DNA of 64,000 nucleotides, from the NCBI RefSeq assembly GCF_041146395.1, contig NC_091006.1:3478001-3542000 (forward strand). Reading direction: 5' to 3'. A program made the position numbers and the translations under genes. The notes below the pieces were generated by a model that was not told the origin of the DNA, did no database searches, and saw only the letters and a list, made by a program, of their open reading frames with translations. The number at the start of each line of letters is the position of its first letter. Position 1 is the stretch's first letter. Source of the stretch: Eulemur rufifrons (Eukaryota > Chordata > Mammalia > Primates > Lemuridae). Shown here in pieces: positions 1 to 12,500 of this stretch.

Positions 1-744
1 GGCTGTCTGCTGAGATCGCCTTGGCACTGGCCGGGCAGAGGGGGCTCAGTGGGACTCTCGGGGGGCTCGGCACTGGGCAGATGCTCGGGGAGCAGGAGAC
101 GGCAGGGCAGGGCTGGGAGGGCTGTGGGGACCTGGCCCTCGGCCACAGAGGGGCTGCTGGACCTCTCTCCGGACCCCCTCCTACAGCTTCCTGGGGCTGA
201 GAGGCAAAGCCTTGGGTCCCCTCTGCTCTGCCACTACTTTGTTGTGTGATCTGGACCATGTGTCTCCTTGATGCCTCAGTTTCCCCAGGGAGTTGGCTGG
301 ATTTCAGGGCTCTTCAATGGGAGCTGTCTTTCTTGGCAAGTGGAGACTGTTGTTTCTTAGAGAGGAACCTGGATGTCCAGCTGGCTGGGCGGGCTGGACC
401 AGAGCTGAAGACTCCGGAGAGCCTGAAAGGGGTCCCATCCTGAGTGTGGCTCTTCCGGGCCCTGGCGGTCTCGGGTCACTCATTGCACCTCAGAGGGAGA
501 GACAGACAATGGGCTGCGGGGAGGGGCACGGACCTGGGAGTGGGTCAGGGTCTCAGCCCTGCCTCGGGCCTTCCCTAGGGCCTGGAGACCGCCCGGCACA
601 AGCGACCCAGGGACCTTCGCTGCTGGCTCCTCCCTGCATGCGGCCTCCTCACTGGACTCGGGGCCACGTTGCCCCAGGATTCGTGGCGGGGGGTGGGGGG
701 AGGGAGCTGCAGGCTTCTCCGCCTCCGAGCTGAGGTTACTCTCA
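1..744. other. GC-rich unique DNA, no exon recognised
   Basis: This stretch is GC-rich and free of recognisable interspersed repeats. It holds only short overlapping open frames with Gly/Arg/Pro/Ser-rich, low-information translations. I found no known protein domain and no convincing acceptor-exon-donor arrangement. Confidence 0.5.
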
Positions 745-925
745 GATTCATGGGAGCCATAAACCCGCGCCCTATTTCTGCTGTAATTGAGGCTATTTGT
801 ATTGTGACTAAAATAATCAGAGACAATTTTATTGGTATAGTTTTAAAAATAATTACGTCCCATATATTTAAGTTATACAACTGCAGTGGCAATCCGATCG
901 GGCTCCCCAGGGGCCCCACTTGAAG
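745..925. promoter_or_regulatory. Candidate conserved non-coding element (enhancer-like)
   Basis: The composition changes abruptly from GC-rich flanks to an AT-rich, repeat-free block. It contains TAATTG, AAATAATTA and TTTTATTGG-type homeodomain/HOX-like cores and a CAATCCGATCGG motif near its end. Such islands in GC-rich DNA are typical of conserved developmental enhancers. The functional reading is inference from composition and motif density, and no cross-species comparison was possible. Confidence 0.45.
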
Positions 926-1837
926 GGCCTGCGGGGGAGCAGCCCCCTCAAAGTCTCGAGCAGAGGTGACGTTGACAGAGACAGGTCCCCAAGGCCTGAG
1001 GCACAGTCAGGGGCATTCCAGGGCACGTGCCGTAAAGATTCTGCGGCAGGTGTGCCAGCCCCGTGACCCCAGAGCACGGTGGGGAAGAGGTGAGGGCTCC
1101 GGAGCCTGCCCAGACCCTGGCTCAGCTCTGGCCTTCGTGTTGGCGTCTGTGCTTTGCCATCCAGCAAAGTCATTCTTCTGTTCAACCCCTTCTTCTCTGG
1201 GGACCCCTGGCCCCCTCGCCCTTTTGCTCCCACAAGCTCCGGGGTGGGCCAATCAGAGCCTCCCCAGCCATGGTGACTGGCTCAGGGGTAGGAGGAAGGG
1301 CAGGGCGCCTGCTCTTCCCACGGGATGAGTCCTGCGTGGATGGGAGCCTGGTGCCGCCACCGCCGCCACCGTGCCCACCCGTGCAGAGGAGCCCGGCAGA
1401 GAGGTGGGCGAGACAAGGCCTTGGTGGAATCATTTGCACACGTGAACCTGGAGCTCCGGCTACTCCTGGCGTTTTTGGATATCTGAGCCAATACATCCCT
1501 TTTTGGCTTGAGCCTGCTTGAACTGGGCTTCTGTCCTGTGACCAAAGAGTCTACGGATATTAAATATAACGTCTGCAAGCCCCCATCTCCCCGCAAAGGG
1601 AAGGAGTCGTAGCTCCCCAGGGCGTGTTCTGACGGTGCAGGGAGATTATCTGTGGGTAGCACCCAGCACCGCACTTGCTTCAGAGGAACCACTCAGTAAA
1701 TGGCAGCCACGGCTGTCGTTAGGGGCGTTGTGGAGCACTGGACGCCTGTCGCCAGTGTAAGGTATGGACTCTGCTCCCAGGCCTCTGTGCTGACAGCCTT
1801 AAGCCCCCCACCCCATACACACCTCTCATCCCCACAC
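926..1837. other. GC-rich unique DNA, nothing assigned
   Basis: This is mostly unique sequence with short shadow open frames. I see no repeat family, RNA gene or supported exon. A short CCGCC run near 1353-1375 is the only low-complexity patch. Confidence 0.45.
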
Positions 1838-1960
1838 CTTGTTTGGAGGAGGAAACCAAGGCTCAGAGGCAGATGTGTCTGGGCCATGGGAGTCCAGAAC
1901 CCAGACCTCTGGGCAGTGCCAGATGCCAGCCAGTGACTGCCCCGAACCACGGCACCTCTG
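1838..1960 (-). repeat. MIR SINE remnant
   Basis: The order 'gaggaaaccaaggctcagag' followed by 'cagaacccagacctctg' matches the reverse complement of the MIR core (gaggaaactgaggctcagag, then the gaacccaggtctg part). It is heavily diverged and only the central part remains. MIR is a tRNA-derived SINE family active before the placental radiation. Confidence 0.55.
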
Positions 1961-2539
1961 CAGCCCTCAACGTTCTCATCCGCAAAGCGGGGCTTTGGGC
2001 CAGAAGATTGTCACTGCCCCTCCCGGCCGGACTATCCAGAGATTTAGGACCCCTCTCTCCAAGTCCCTGGGAGTCCAGCAGGAGCTCTGGCAGGTCCAGA
2101 GTCCCCTCCCTTCCTCTATCCCCACTGCTCAGCGCCCAGCCTCTTCTTAAAATTAGTTCTGTGAATTACAAAAGCAATATCCACCGGCTTGTTAACATAT
2201 TCCAAACAGCACAGAAGGGTACAAAGTGGAAACTCAAAGTGACCCCCACCCTCCTAAGTGCACCTCCGCTGGGTCCCATGTGGCCTCTGGAAAGTGGGTA
2301 CTTATTCTAGCAAACACCCCCCTCATCCCTCCACCATCTCTCTGTGCAGCGCCTTGACCTCTTCCCACAGAACCAAGGAGGAACGTCTGGCGTGGGAGAG
2401 CCAGGTACAGCGCTGAGCCCGGCCAGCGATCCCACACCCACACCAGCTCCTGCCCGCGCCAGTCCCCCTCTGCGTCAGCCCCCTACCGCCGAGCCCGTCG
2501 CCCACCGATAGGGGCTCATTATTCCATCCTGTCAGCCCA
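1961..2539. other. Unique DNA with a possible old LINE 3' fragment
   Basis: The patch at about 2145-2235 (acaaaagcaatatcc, then cacagaagggtacaaagtgga) resembles 3'-region fragments common in old L1/L2 LINEs. The remainder is unclassified GC-rich DNA without a supported exon. Confidence 0.3.
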
Positions 2540-2945
2540 AGATGCCGCAGAGTGACAGCTGTTCCGTGTTTAATTACTGATGGGCTGAGGCTATGCCAGC
2601 CCATGAATAAAATTACAGTTGTTCTGCAATGCAAATACTGCGGGTTTACGTCGGAGGGTCTGTGGGGTGCTTATTTTGATTGGCTGGCTTAATTTTAATG
2701 AGAAAAGTTTTATTACATTTTAAAGAACGTTGGTCATGATGAAATTCGCACACCTAAAGATTTATACAGCACCGCAAACAAGTAGCGGGAGAAAGGAAAT
2801 TATTTATAACTTTAAATTTGCTCCTGCCCTCTGATTGCATTGTTTCAGGGAGCAGAGCATTTTTAGCTGATAATTGCTTTAATGGCAAATGTGGAAACTT
2901 AGAACCCAAATATCTGAAGTGTCTCTGAAAGGCAAAAGCCAACAC
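2540..2945. promoter_or_regulatory. Candidate conserved non-coding element with octamer and hairpin
   Basis: This is an AT-rich repeat-free block between GC-rich flanks. Visible motifs are TTTAATTACTG (2570-2580), an ATGCAAAT POU/octamer site at 2629-2636, TTTTGATTGGCT (2673 onward), TTAATTTTAATGAG and TGATAATTGC. An 8-bp inverted repeat ATGGGCTG/CAGCCCAT spans 2580-2604 with a 9-nt loop. No open frame is maintained across it. The enhancer role is inferred from motif density and composition, not shown. Confidence 0.5.
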
Positions 2946-4105
2946 TGGGATGTGTTACCCTAGTGGGGAGGGGAGAAAAGGGAGTTCGCGATCACCCAGG
3001 CTCAAGGGATGAGAACAAACGACGAACATCAGCCCTGGTGGAGGTCAGCCATCCGCCGTGCCCGCTGGGCACAGGTTCAGCTCATGGAAACGAACACGGG
3101 GACGTGACATCCTCCCGTTGAAGCCGCCATGACAGGGACATTTCTCCTCCTGCTGCGGCTGAGGGTTTCCCTCGGTGTGATGTATCTGTGCTTTGTGCAA
3201 CTAGAAACCTCATCTGGGCCACAGCTGGACGATCATGCAAACTTTAGATTCCGGTATCTAAAGTCCACACAGATTTGAACACAGAGCACCTGACTCCATT
3301 TCCCCTCGTACACAGAAGAAAGCAGACATTTCCTGATTAATGGGGCGAGGTGGCGTACCCCTCGGCAAGTGCTCTCTGCAGATCCCTCCCTCTGGGGACA
3401 CAGCCGAGAGCGAGAGCGAGGCTTCTCCAGCTGGCCTTGGTCCTCGTCCCCAGACAGAGCAGAGCCGACTTGCACTCAGCCCCTGCCAGCGGGTGCTTAT
3501 CCAGGGCTCACTGGGAGCCGGGCTCCTGCCACAGTCAGATGAGGAGGATGAAGTCTGCGCCCTCCAAGAGTGACTGAACAGGCAAGGCCAAGACAACTGG
3601 GCCTCACTGAACACCAGTGTGACGAGGATGGTCATGGGGACAGCAGAGTAGGGGCCCTGGCTGTGCCTGGGGGTGGGGAGGGCAGAACGGTCCGCCCACG
3701 CCAGCCCTGAAGGGTGCACAGGCGTTTGGAGCCGGCACGTGCTTGGCAGGGCAGTTCCGCAGGAGGCGGAGGTGCTTCGTGTGCCCGGAGCCCAGGGCAG
3801 GGTCTGTTGGTGGGGAGCTGGGGTGAGGTGGGGCGTCAGGCCAAGGTGCCTGGACTCCCTCCTGAGGTTCAGAACGCTCTGGAGGCGACTTGGATCTCTG
3901 ATGGATGCTGGGGGCAGGGAGGGAGGCTGAAGAGCGACTGGCCGGCACGCAGGGATGTGAGAAACAGAAGGTGGAATCAGTGTTTCCTGCTTCCCTGCTT
4001 CCGGAGTCAGCCATGCGCGACATTCCACAAAGAACCCACCTGGAACAAGCGTGCAGAAGACATGACAGGATGTCCAACCCCGCTGCAGGGCTCTCTCTGC
4101 ATCGC
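2946..4105. other. GC-rich unique DNA, no exon supported
   Basis: A 290-residue minus-strand open frame crosses 3258-4130, but its translation is Ser/Pro/Arg/His-rich without domain signature and other frames overlap it. I treat it as chance opening in GC-rich DNA. No repeat family was recognised. Confidence 0.45.
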
Positions 4106-4460
4106 ACGCCACTTCAGCATGTGTGCACACGTGTGCTTCCTTCTGTGTATGCGTTTACATGTGTGCATGTCTCTGTATGAGGGAATCTGCATGTCTCTGT
4201 ATGTTTGTATATGTGTGTGCCTTGTGTGTGCTTTTGTGTGTGCATGCCTGTACACACCTGTATGTATGCTGTGCATACATGTGTCTGTATGTGCTTGTGT
4301 GTGTGAAAATGTGTGTAGGGTGCTCATGTCTGTGTGAGCACGTGTACATGTGTCTCTGTGTGTATCTTAAGCACAAGGGTGTGTGCTTGTGTGACTGCGT
4401 GCTCATGTGTGCATTTACGGACTTACATTTACATGTATGTGCGAGTGCATGTGCTCGCGG
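4106..4460. repeat. Degenerate TG-rich microsatellite
   Basis: About 350 bp are dominated by imperfect TG/TGTA/TGCATG units (for example tgtgtgtgcctt and tgtatgtttgtatatgtg). Open frames on both strands are Cys/Val- or His/Thr-rich artefacts of the repeat. Alternating purine-pyrimidine runs of this type can adopt Z-DNA. The decay of the units suggests an old locus. Confidence 0.85.
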
Positions 4461-6224
4461 GAGGATCCATGCCTGGACCAGACACTGAGTTTTTTTAAAA
4501 CAAAGTCTGACTCTCTGGAATGGACACAGTCTGACATCACCGCTGCAGATTCTAAAATGAACCTCGTACAGCTAGAACACAGCTCATGTGCTTGAGTGGC
4601 TCAGGTTTCTGAGGTCTCCTTGGTCAGGGGAAGAAAATGGAAACCTAACTAACAGCGGCTGCCTCCTGGCACAGCCCAGGCCAGCTCCAGACAGCAGACA
4701 GTGGGGACAAGAGGGCATCCAGTGACAGCCAGCCCGGTCCTGCCTCCTGCCCACACAGAGGCAGGAGGAAGGGAGCACCAGCCAGGCCTGGGGCAGCCTC
4801 GGGAGCCTTGATGAGGGGAATGGCGGCCACTCGCCTGTGGCTTTGCGTATGTGCAGGCATGCATATCCGTGTGGGCATGTGTAAGCGTGTCTGTGTGCTT
4901 GTGTGCAGATAGGTATGTTGTTGCCTGCATGTGTGGGGGCAGGGAGGGAAACCTATGTTTCCCGACCTGGGAACAACTATTTCTTGACCACAATTTCCCA
5001 GAGGGGCAGGGGCAGGGGGGCAGGGCAGATGGCCCCCGACCGGCCAGTGTGGAGGCCGTGCTAACGGCTTGAGAGGTGCCGGTGAGCACAGGACGTAGCC
5101 CGGGGCACCCTGTGCCTCCTGCCGCAGTGGGACTGGAATTTGCTGTCAGCACCAGGGGCCTGTTCCCTTCCTCACGCCTTGCCTGAGGGCTCGCCAGTGG
5201 CAGGGCCTGCAGTCACGGGGTCACCATTGGGTTAAAGAGTCTTCCCTGGGCCGCAGAAAGAATCGGCTGAGCTCTGCTTCCTCTTCCCTTCTGTAGGCTG
5301 AAACGGGCGGAGGGACCTGGGGCCAGGGGGGGCACGGGGGCATTTGGTGACTGAGTGGGTGGACTCTGCCGATGGCTGCAGTTGGTTTGTGGCACAGAAG
5401 CCTGCCTGGGTGGCCTGAGCAGTGTGGGAGGGAGTAAGCTCTGACAGCCTGTCCCGCCGCTGGGCCAGAGGGGCGGGGGTGACTCAGGGGGGGACAGACA
5501 GAGTTGGTCCATCTGCGTGGCATCGGCCGCGGGCGCCCTCTTACCCAGGAGCGCGCTGGGAGCCCGTCTCACAGGCCAGGAAACCACAGCCCAGATGGGT
5601 TGTGTGGCTGCCTGTGGCCGCTCAGCCAGACAGTAGGGACCTGCAGGGACCTCAGGGGTCCAGAGATGGGGGCCATCCTTGGCACAGACGCTGGGCAGCC
5701 AGAAAAAGCACAAGTTCCCTTTGGTCACAGCCCCAGGCCACAGAGCCCCGTTTGCAGAGTCATCTCTGTTTGCCAATTGTGTTCCGAGAAAAAAAAAAAA
5801 AATCTTTTTTAAATTTTAGGAAAAGGCACCTGAGGAGGTGAGCAGGTGGGCTCTGGGGTGTCAGGCTGCGATTTGGGACGCAGGGGCCCTGCCGGGAGGA
5901 GCCTGCCCCTGGGTGCACACACGTGCACATCACGTGTTATTCCTAGAGGGGCTGGGCCAGGTTAACTCCACAGGGTAAACCCAAGAGCACAGTGGTCTCT
6001 GTCGCACCTCGGAAGTGGTTCGCCTACCCACCGACGTTCTTAAGTAAAAGTTCTTAGGGCTGTGACTATGAGGTAAGAGGATAGCCCCAATCTTAGGCCT
6101 TTTGTATTTTAGAGACTTGCTGTGTTGGTGTAAATACAGGATGTGAATTAATCCCAGCACAGGAACGTAGCCAGGAATGAGAGTAATAATTTCGAGTCCA
6201 GTAAGCAACGCCTAAGCGTCACCT
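4461..6224. other. Unique GC-rich DNA with minor simple repeats
   Basis: A small TG-rich patch lies at about 4848-4912 and an A14-T6 run at about 5787-5808. A weak MIR-like match (caggaaaccacagcccag) occurs near 5577. No exon is supported, and the overlapping open frames are low-complexity shadows. Confidence 0.45.
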
Positions 6225-6370
6225 ACTCACCTCCCCGTGTGCGGACGCTGCTCTAAGGGCTTCGCAGGCGCTGGGGGTCTCCATTAATTTCAGCTGTAGA
6301 ACCGGACATAGGTGCTGTTATTTCTCCATCTTCGGGTGAAGAAACTGAGCTTTCACTTTCTCCAGACTCC
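6225..6370 (-). repeat. MIR SINE remnant
   Basis: The order 'ctgctctaagggcttcgcagg', then 'tgttatttctccatcttcgg', then 'gaagaaactgagc' follows the reverse complement of MIR (the 'gctctaagcgctttac' part, then the 'ccattttacagatgaggaaactgag' part). It is strongly diverged. Confidence 0.55.
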
Positions 6371-8504
6371 CTAGAGACATGCCACCGACCTTGTCACACA
6401 CGCCAAATATTTCTGTCCCGTATTAAAGTTTCACTGGGAAAAATCACTCGCCAAGTCCTTCAGCCGTAGACGTGTGTGTGAAGAGTACTCGGGGGCCGGT
6501 CACGGCCGACACAGTGTGACAGCCAACAGGCAGACGCGCGTGAGCGCAGACGGCGGCGGAGGGAAAACGCTCAGATCTCTCTCTCTGAAGTGAGAAGAAT
6601 GGGGAAAAAAAGAAAAGAGAAATCAAAGAAGTCCTACTGAAATTCAAAGGAAGCACCAGCTGTGTTCTGCAGCCTTCCAGGGGCTTCTGCCAGGGCCTGG
6701 GCAGCCGAGACCAGGATGAAGTTGTAGCTCGAGGCCCTCCTTCCCGGGGAGGCAGTGCGGTGCCAGCGGGACGGCACCCAGGTCACCTCCACTCCAGGCG
6801 AGGCACACACGGGGGCACCCCTGGGGAGGGGCCAGTGCACACCACATCGCAAGCACCTGCAGATGCCCCTGCCCCAGGGCCGTGAGCACACTCCTGGCTG
6901 CACCAAGACGCAGCCTTAGGGTGCTGGAAGGTCTCTCTGACCCGGGCATTTCCAGGGGTGGAGAGCTCCTTCTTGAACCCCTGGAATGCTCAGAGGTGAG
7001 CTAAACACAAGAGCAGGCCATGCATGGGCACCTTTTGCCCCCAGGGGCCAGCAGCCACGAGGAAGCCACGTTGGCCTGGGAAGACCCCGTGCTCCCAGCA
7101 GGCGACTGACTTCCGCAGCCACGGCGCTTGTCCGACCGTCCTTCATCTCTGCGGTGGGCTCCGCCTGCCCTCGGGGGCCTGAATCAGAGGGATGCCCGGC
7201 ACGCACACAGCCAGACGGGCACACCCCGGTGTGACAGGCACAAACCCGGGCGTGAGAGCAAACTCAGCCAGGCAGCTGCCGAGGGAAAGGCAGATGGACC
7301 ACAAAACCATATTGTCATGATATCAAGGAAGGAGAAAAAACAGAATTCTAAAAATATTTACTCTGGGAAACAGATGTAAGGTTTTTTCTTTTTTCCCCAA
7401 AAAACGAAAATATTGAGTCTGTAAACGGAGAGTTGAAGAGAAATGAGGACAAGCTGTGGTCACAGCGGGGCAGGCAGCCCGGCAAACCACCTGGGGACAC
7501 GAGCAGCGCCAAGGGTCAGGAGCAGCCTGGGGACAGCAGAGCAGGTGACACGGAATGTGGTTCTGAGAGGTTCTTCAGAATGCCTCGGAAGAGGACAAGA
7601 GAAGTTAGAAGTAGAGAAAGGGCAATGTCTTTGAAGAAAAGATGCTGGAAATGCAAACAGGATAAGGGCTGTTCATGAAGAACAGAAATAATTAACAGAA
7701 AAGAAAAAACATGCAAAAATAAAAGAGAGGGAAACTTTGCTGAACCGAAGACCCATCTTAATCTGCAGGTTGAAAGCGTTTGCCGTGTACCAGGCCAACT
7801 AACAAACATCAAAAGACACCTGGTGGCACAGCCTACTCTCTTGGATTAAGGAAGAGTGGGTCCCTGCCAAGACATCAACACCAGGCTGTCCCCGTTCTCT
7901 CCCCAAACCCCACCACCCTGTCCTCCTCGGAACGGGCTTCACCTGCCCTCGCAGCATCTTTCTCTGCCTTCCTGGTCACCCCTCCCTGCGCCCCAGTGCA
8001 TCATCAGGGAACCCCAGGTCGGATGTGCTTGTACATCAAGTGGCCCCACCCAGAGCTGCTCAGCTGCCCCAGGAAGTGGGCTGGTCCGCAGGGACCAGAG
8101 GCCGGCAGTGGCCACCAGCTAAGCTCGGTGCTCAGGCTTTACTCAAGGGGTGTCCCCGTCCGCAGGTGGGATTTGGACAGGCAGAGGGGAGAGACTCACC
8201 TTTCTGCAAATTCAGGTCAATGATGGAACAAGCACTGAACAACAGAAGCCACATAACTGATGGGTCACATTTTAGACCAAGTGGGGGACCTGCTCTTCTG
8301 ACCTAGTGGGCCCTCTGGGAGCTCACCCAGGCTATGCCAGATGCCATCTGGTGGGGTTGCCAACCCCTGACCGTCTATCTACTTGGCGACCCAGGGAGGG
8401 AGGTGGCCTGTCAGCCGGTCTCTCCTGCAGCAGTTGTGGTGGGAAGGTTGAGAAACCTAATTAAAACCTCAGGCGCCTTTTCCCAAGGGTCGTTCCAGCT
8501 GGAG
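6371..8504. other. Unique DNA, nothing assigned
   Basis: This is mixed-composition DNA with an A-rich stretch at about 7310-7440 and 7600-7740. It could be an eroded LINE, but I cannot place it in a family. No RNA gene or exon was recognised. Confidence 0.35.
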
Positions 8505-8735
8505 AGCCTAAATATCAGAAGGGTATGAATGTGCTGCATTTATTATTTTCACCATGGAGACGTCCAAGAAAACTGACCTTTTCAGTTTCAATAAAAACGG
8601 ATTTTCCTGTAGGTCCTTTGACAACAGCTGCGATCCTGAGCTGGGCTGAAACTCAATATTAAACACCAAAGAACAGAAAAAAGAGATGCCTGCCTTCAGC
8701 CTGGGAGAGTTATTGACACCCATTTGCAATTAGAC
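8505..8735. promoter_or_regulatory. Weak candidate conserved non-coding element
   Basis: This repeat-free AT-rich block carries CATTTATTATTTTCACC, AACTCAATATTAAAC and GCAATTAGA motifs. It is set between GC-rich flanks. Support is composition only. Confidence 0.3.
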
Positions 8736-9607
<872 letters not shown>

Positions 9608-9881
9608 AATGTGAAGCAATTTAAAAGGCATAAACCAACAAGGACAAAGACAGAGGAGGAGGTAATGGCAGTGAGAGATTTCAGCAAATCCTGGAAGGCA
9701 GAGCCCAGAGGGAGAAGTACAATCCGGCTGAGCAGAGCAGAGAAAGTGACATCTGGAGAGCTTCAGCGGGGACAGGAGAGCAAGAGCCCATTAACACGGA
9801 CCCCCAGTCCGTAGTTAGGGGCTGGGTCCTGGAGCTGGGGCTGAGAGTGGGTGGTTAGGGGGATTAAAAACAGGGAAATTG

Positions 9882-10226
9882 GGCCGGGCGCGGTGGCTCA
9901 CGCCTGTAATCCTAGCACTCTGAGAGGCCGAGGTGGGCAGATCGTTTGAGCTCAGGAGTTCGAGACCAGCCTGAGTAAGAGTGAGACCCCATCCCTACTA
10001 AAAATAGAAAGAAATTATATGGACAGCTAAAAATATATATAGAAAAAATTAGCTGGGCATGGTGGTGCATGCCTGTAGTCCCAGCTACTCGGGAGGCTGA
10101 GACAGCAGGATCCCTTGAGCTCAGGAGTTTGAGGTTGCTGTGAGCTAGGCTGACGCCACGGCACTCACTCTAGCCTGGGCAACAGAGTGAGACTCTGTCT
10201 CAAAAAATAAAAATAAAAAAAAATTA
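9882..10226 (+). mobile_element. Strepsirrhine-type Alu SINE, sense
   Basis: It begins ggccgggcgcggtggctca and ends in an A-rich tail (caaaaaataaaaataaaa). A 16-bp duplication AAAAACAGGGAAATTG flanks it at 9866-9881 and 10227-10242. It is the only plus-strand Alu in the window. The internal pol III A box (tggctcacgcc region) and B box (gttcgagacc) are intact in outline. Confidence 0.95.
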
Positions 10227-10242
10227 AAAAACAGGGAAATTG

Positions 10243-10825
10243 ATGGCAGAGTTGGTAGCTAAAGGAATCTGTCCCTCCACCCAAACAACAACTGAGCTAG
10301 CAGGAGCTGTCTGGAACAAATATTTTGTAACTCTGCAGTCTAGTGAACACCTCTAGTGTTCAAAGGAAAGCCTGATGAAAAGGCTGGTAAATTTAGATAA
10401 ATTTCCATGTTTGCATCATGGCTACCATCCCTCACCCACCAGCCCCTTGGCAGGCAGCTGCAGGGACAGTGGCCTGTGTTCCTGGTATGCCTTGCTGGTG
10501 CCACGGTGGGCAATAAGGACCTTGTCCTCCCAAAATCAGAGTTGACTGCTGAGGGTCTGGCACGGAGGTGGCCACTGCTTCCCATTGCCAGGGCCAAAGC
10601 AGCTTCCCCACTGTGACAGGACTGAAAGAGCCAGCACTTCCTGCCTCTCCCCACACGCACCACGTTGGGAGCCAAACACTTCAGGGAACCTTTGTCAGGT
10701 CACTGACTGACCACAGAGACAATGGAACAGGAACTTCAATGACCACACACAATAAGGAATACACACTTTGCAGAAATGGTCTGGAAAAGTTACCAATGGA
10801 TGGCCCCAGCCTTCCATAAGCAAAA
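10243..10825. other. Unique DNA
   Basis: No repeat family or exon is recognised here. It lies between the sense Alu and the L1M fragment. Confidence 0.35.
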
Positions 10826-11702
10826 ATCAGCAATTCCTGAGAAGTGGGAGAATCACATTTCCAGAGTTACCACCACATAGTACCCAGAATGTTCAGTCCT
10901 CAACAGAAAAATTATAAAACATACTAAGAAATAGAAAAGTCCGGCCTATTCACAGGAAAAAAAAATGTTGACAGAACTATTCCTGAGGAAGACAAGACAT
11001 AGAAATTATTAGTCAAAGACATTAACTATCTTAACTACATTCAATGAGCTAAAAGAAGCCATGCACAAAGAGCCAAAGAACATTGGTAAAATGATGTGTA
11101 AAAATGAGAATATTAATAAATGGAAATTATAAAAATGAACCGAACTGAAATTTTGGACTGGAAGTTATAATAACCAAAATGAAAACTCACTGGATGCATT
11201 CAACATTAGGTTTGAGTAGGCAGAAGAAAATACGAACTTGAAAATAAGATAATTAAAAATAAGACAATTGAAATTTTTCAGTCGAGGAACAGAAAGAAAA
11301 AAGAATGAGGGAAAATAAACAGAGACTGGAGAAGCTATGGGGCATCATCAATTATAGTAATATACGCATCGTAGGAATTACAGAAGGGGAGAGAGAGAAA
11401 GAGGCAGGAAAAAAATATTTGAAATAATGGCTGAAAACTTCCCAAATCCGATGAAAGACATAAGCATACAAGAATCTCAACAAACTCCCAGCAGGATAAA
11501 TGCAGAGATCCACACTGAAACACATTATGCTCAAATTGTTGAAATCCAAAGGCAAAGAGAGAATTCTGAAGGCAGCAAAAGAGAAGAAACTCAAATTGAC
11601 TAAGAGAAAGAGAGAAGACTTGAGTTACTAAAATCAAAACTGAAAGCAGACACAGGTTTTTTACAGAAATAAAAAGGATTACGGGAGAATACTATAAACA
11701 GC
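10826..11702 (+). mobile_element. L1M-type LINE fragment (5' part)
   Basis: This A-rich sequence contains runs such as 'cttcccaaatccgatgaaagac', 'caacaaactcccagcaggata', 'gagatccacactgaaacaca' and 'caaattgttgaaatccaaagg'. These correspond to the sense strand of old L1 elements upstream of the ORF2 reverse transcriptase. All reading frames are broken. It continues beyond the MLT1 insertion at 12077. Confidence 0.7.
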
Positions 11703-12071
11703 TGTTATGGCCTGAATATTTGTGTCCCACCCCCAAATTCATATGCCGAGATCTTTATCCTCAATACGATGGTATTAAGAAGTGGGGCCTTTGGAAGGTG
11801 ATTAGGTCATGAGGGGGGGTGCCCTAGTGAATGGGATTAGTGCCCTTAAGAAAGAGACCCCAGAGAGCTCTCTCACCCCTTCTGCCATGCGAGGGCACAG
11901 TGAGAAGACAGCCCTCTAGGAACCAGGAAGTGGACCCTGACTAGATAGCAAATCTTTTGCTACCTTGATCTTGGACTTCCCAGTCTCCAGAACCATGAGA
12001 AGCAAATGCTTGTTGTTTAAGCCACCCAGTCTATGCCATTTTGGTTACAGCAGCCCAAACTGACTAAGACA
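11703..12071 (+). mobile_element. MLT1A-type solo LTR (ERVL-MaLR)
   Basis: It starts TGTTATGGCCTGAATATTTG and ends in GACTAAGACA, with the diagnostic order 'ccaaattcatatg', 'gatggtattaagaagtgggg', 'gcctttggaaggtgattagg', 'gatcttggacttcccag' and 'ttgtttaagccacccagtct'. The near-duplication acag(c/t) flanks it. It is a solo LTR with no internal retroviral sequence. It interrupts an older L1M, so it is younger than that L1. Confidence 0.85.
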
Positions 12072-12076
12072 ACAGT

Positions 12077-12500
12077 TGTACACTAGCAGATTGGAAACCC
12101 TAGATGAAATGGACCAATTCCTAGAGGCACAGAATCTATCCTGCCAAAGCTGACTCACAATAACATAAACACTAACATAGACTTAGGCAAAAGTGGGCTG
12201 GGGGCTGGTGGGAAAAGGAGGGAGGGGACGCCCTAAGACAGCTAGGGACTCACTCGCACTGTGGGGTCGCAGGGTAGAATGACAGAAACAAAGGATGAAG
12301 AAGGGGCAGTGTAAATACGAGACTGGGGAATGCAGAGGGAAATACGGCGGCGGCAGCTGTGAGAGGCAAAATCTGGAGCCAGACTGGGGTGTAGGGAAGT
12401 AGAACGATCGCTCTTAATTCTAAGTCCTTTGGTAATATTTGACTTTTTGAACTATGTGCATGTGTTACTTTGATAACCACATTTAAAAATTAAACCAAAC
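12077..12500 (+). mobile_element. L1M-type LINE fragment (ORF2 piece and 3' end)
   Basis: Directly after the LTR, 'gaaatggaccaattcctagag' matches the L1 ORF2 region encoding an 'EMDKFLE'-like stretch. This indicates the split LINE continues. The end near 12440-12495 ('gaactatgtgcatgtgttac') matches a common old-L1 3' end. Large internal sections are missing. Confidence 0.6.

Noticed and set aside
3258..4130. 290-residue minus-strand open frame
   Set aside because: No domain, low-information composition, other frames open in parallel, and its end runs into the TG microsatellite.
4106..4460. Apparent Cys- or His-rich proteins
   Set aside because: They are direct translations of a TG microsatellite.
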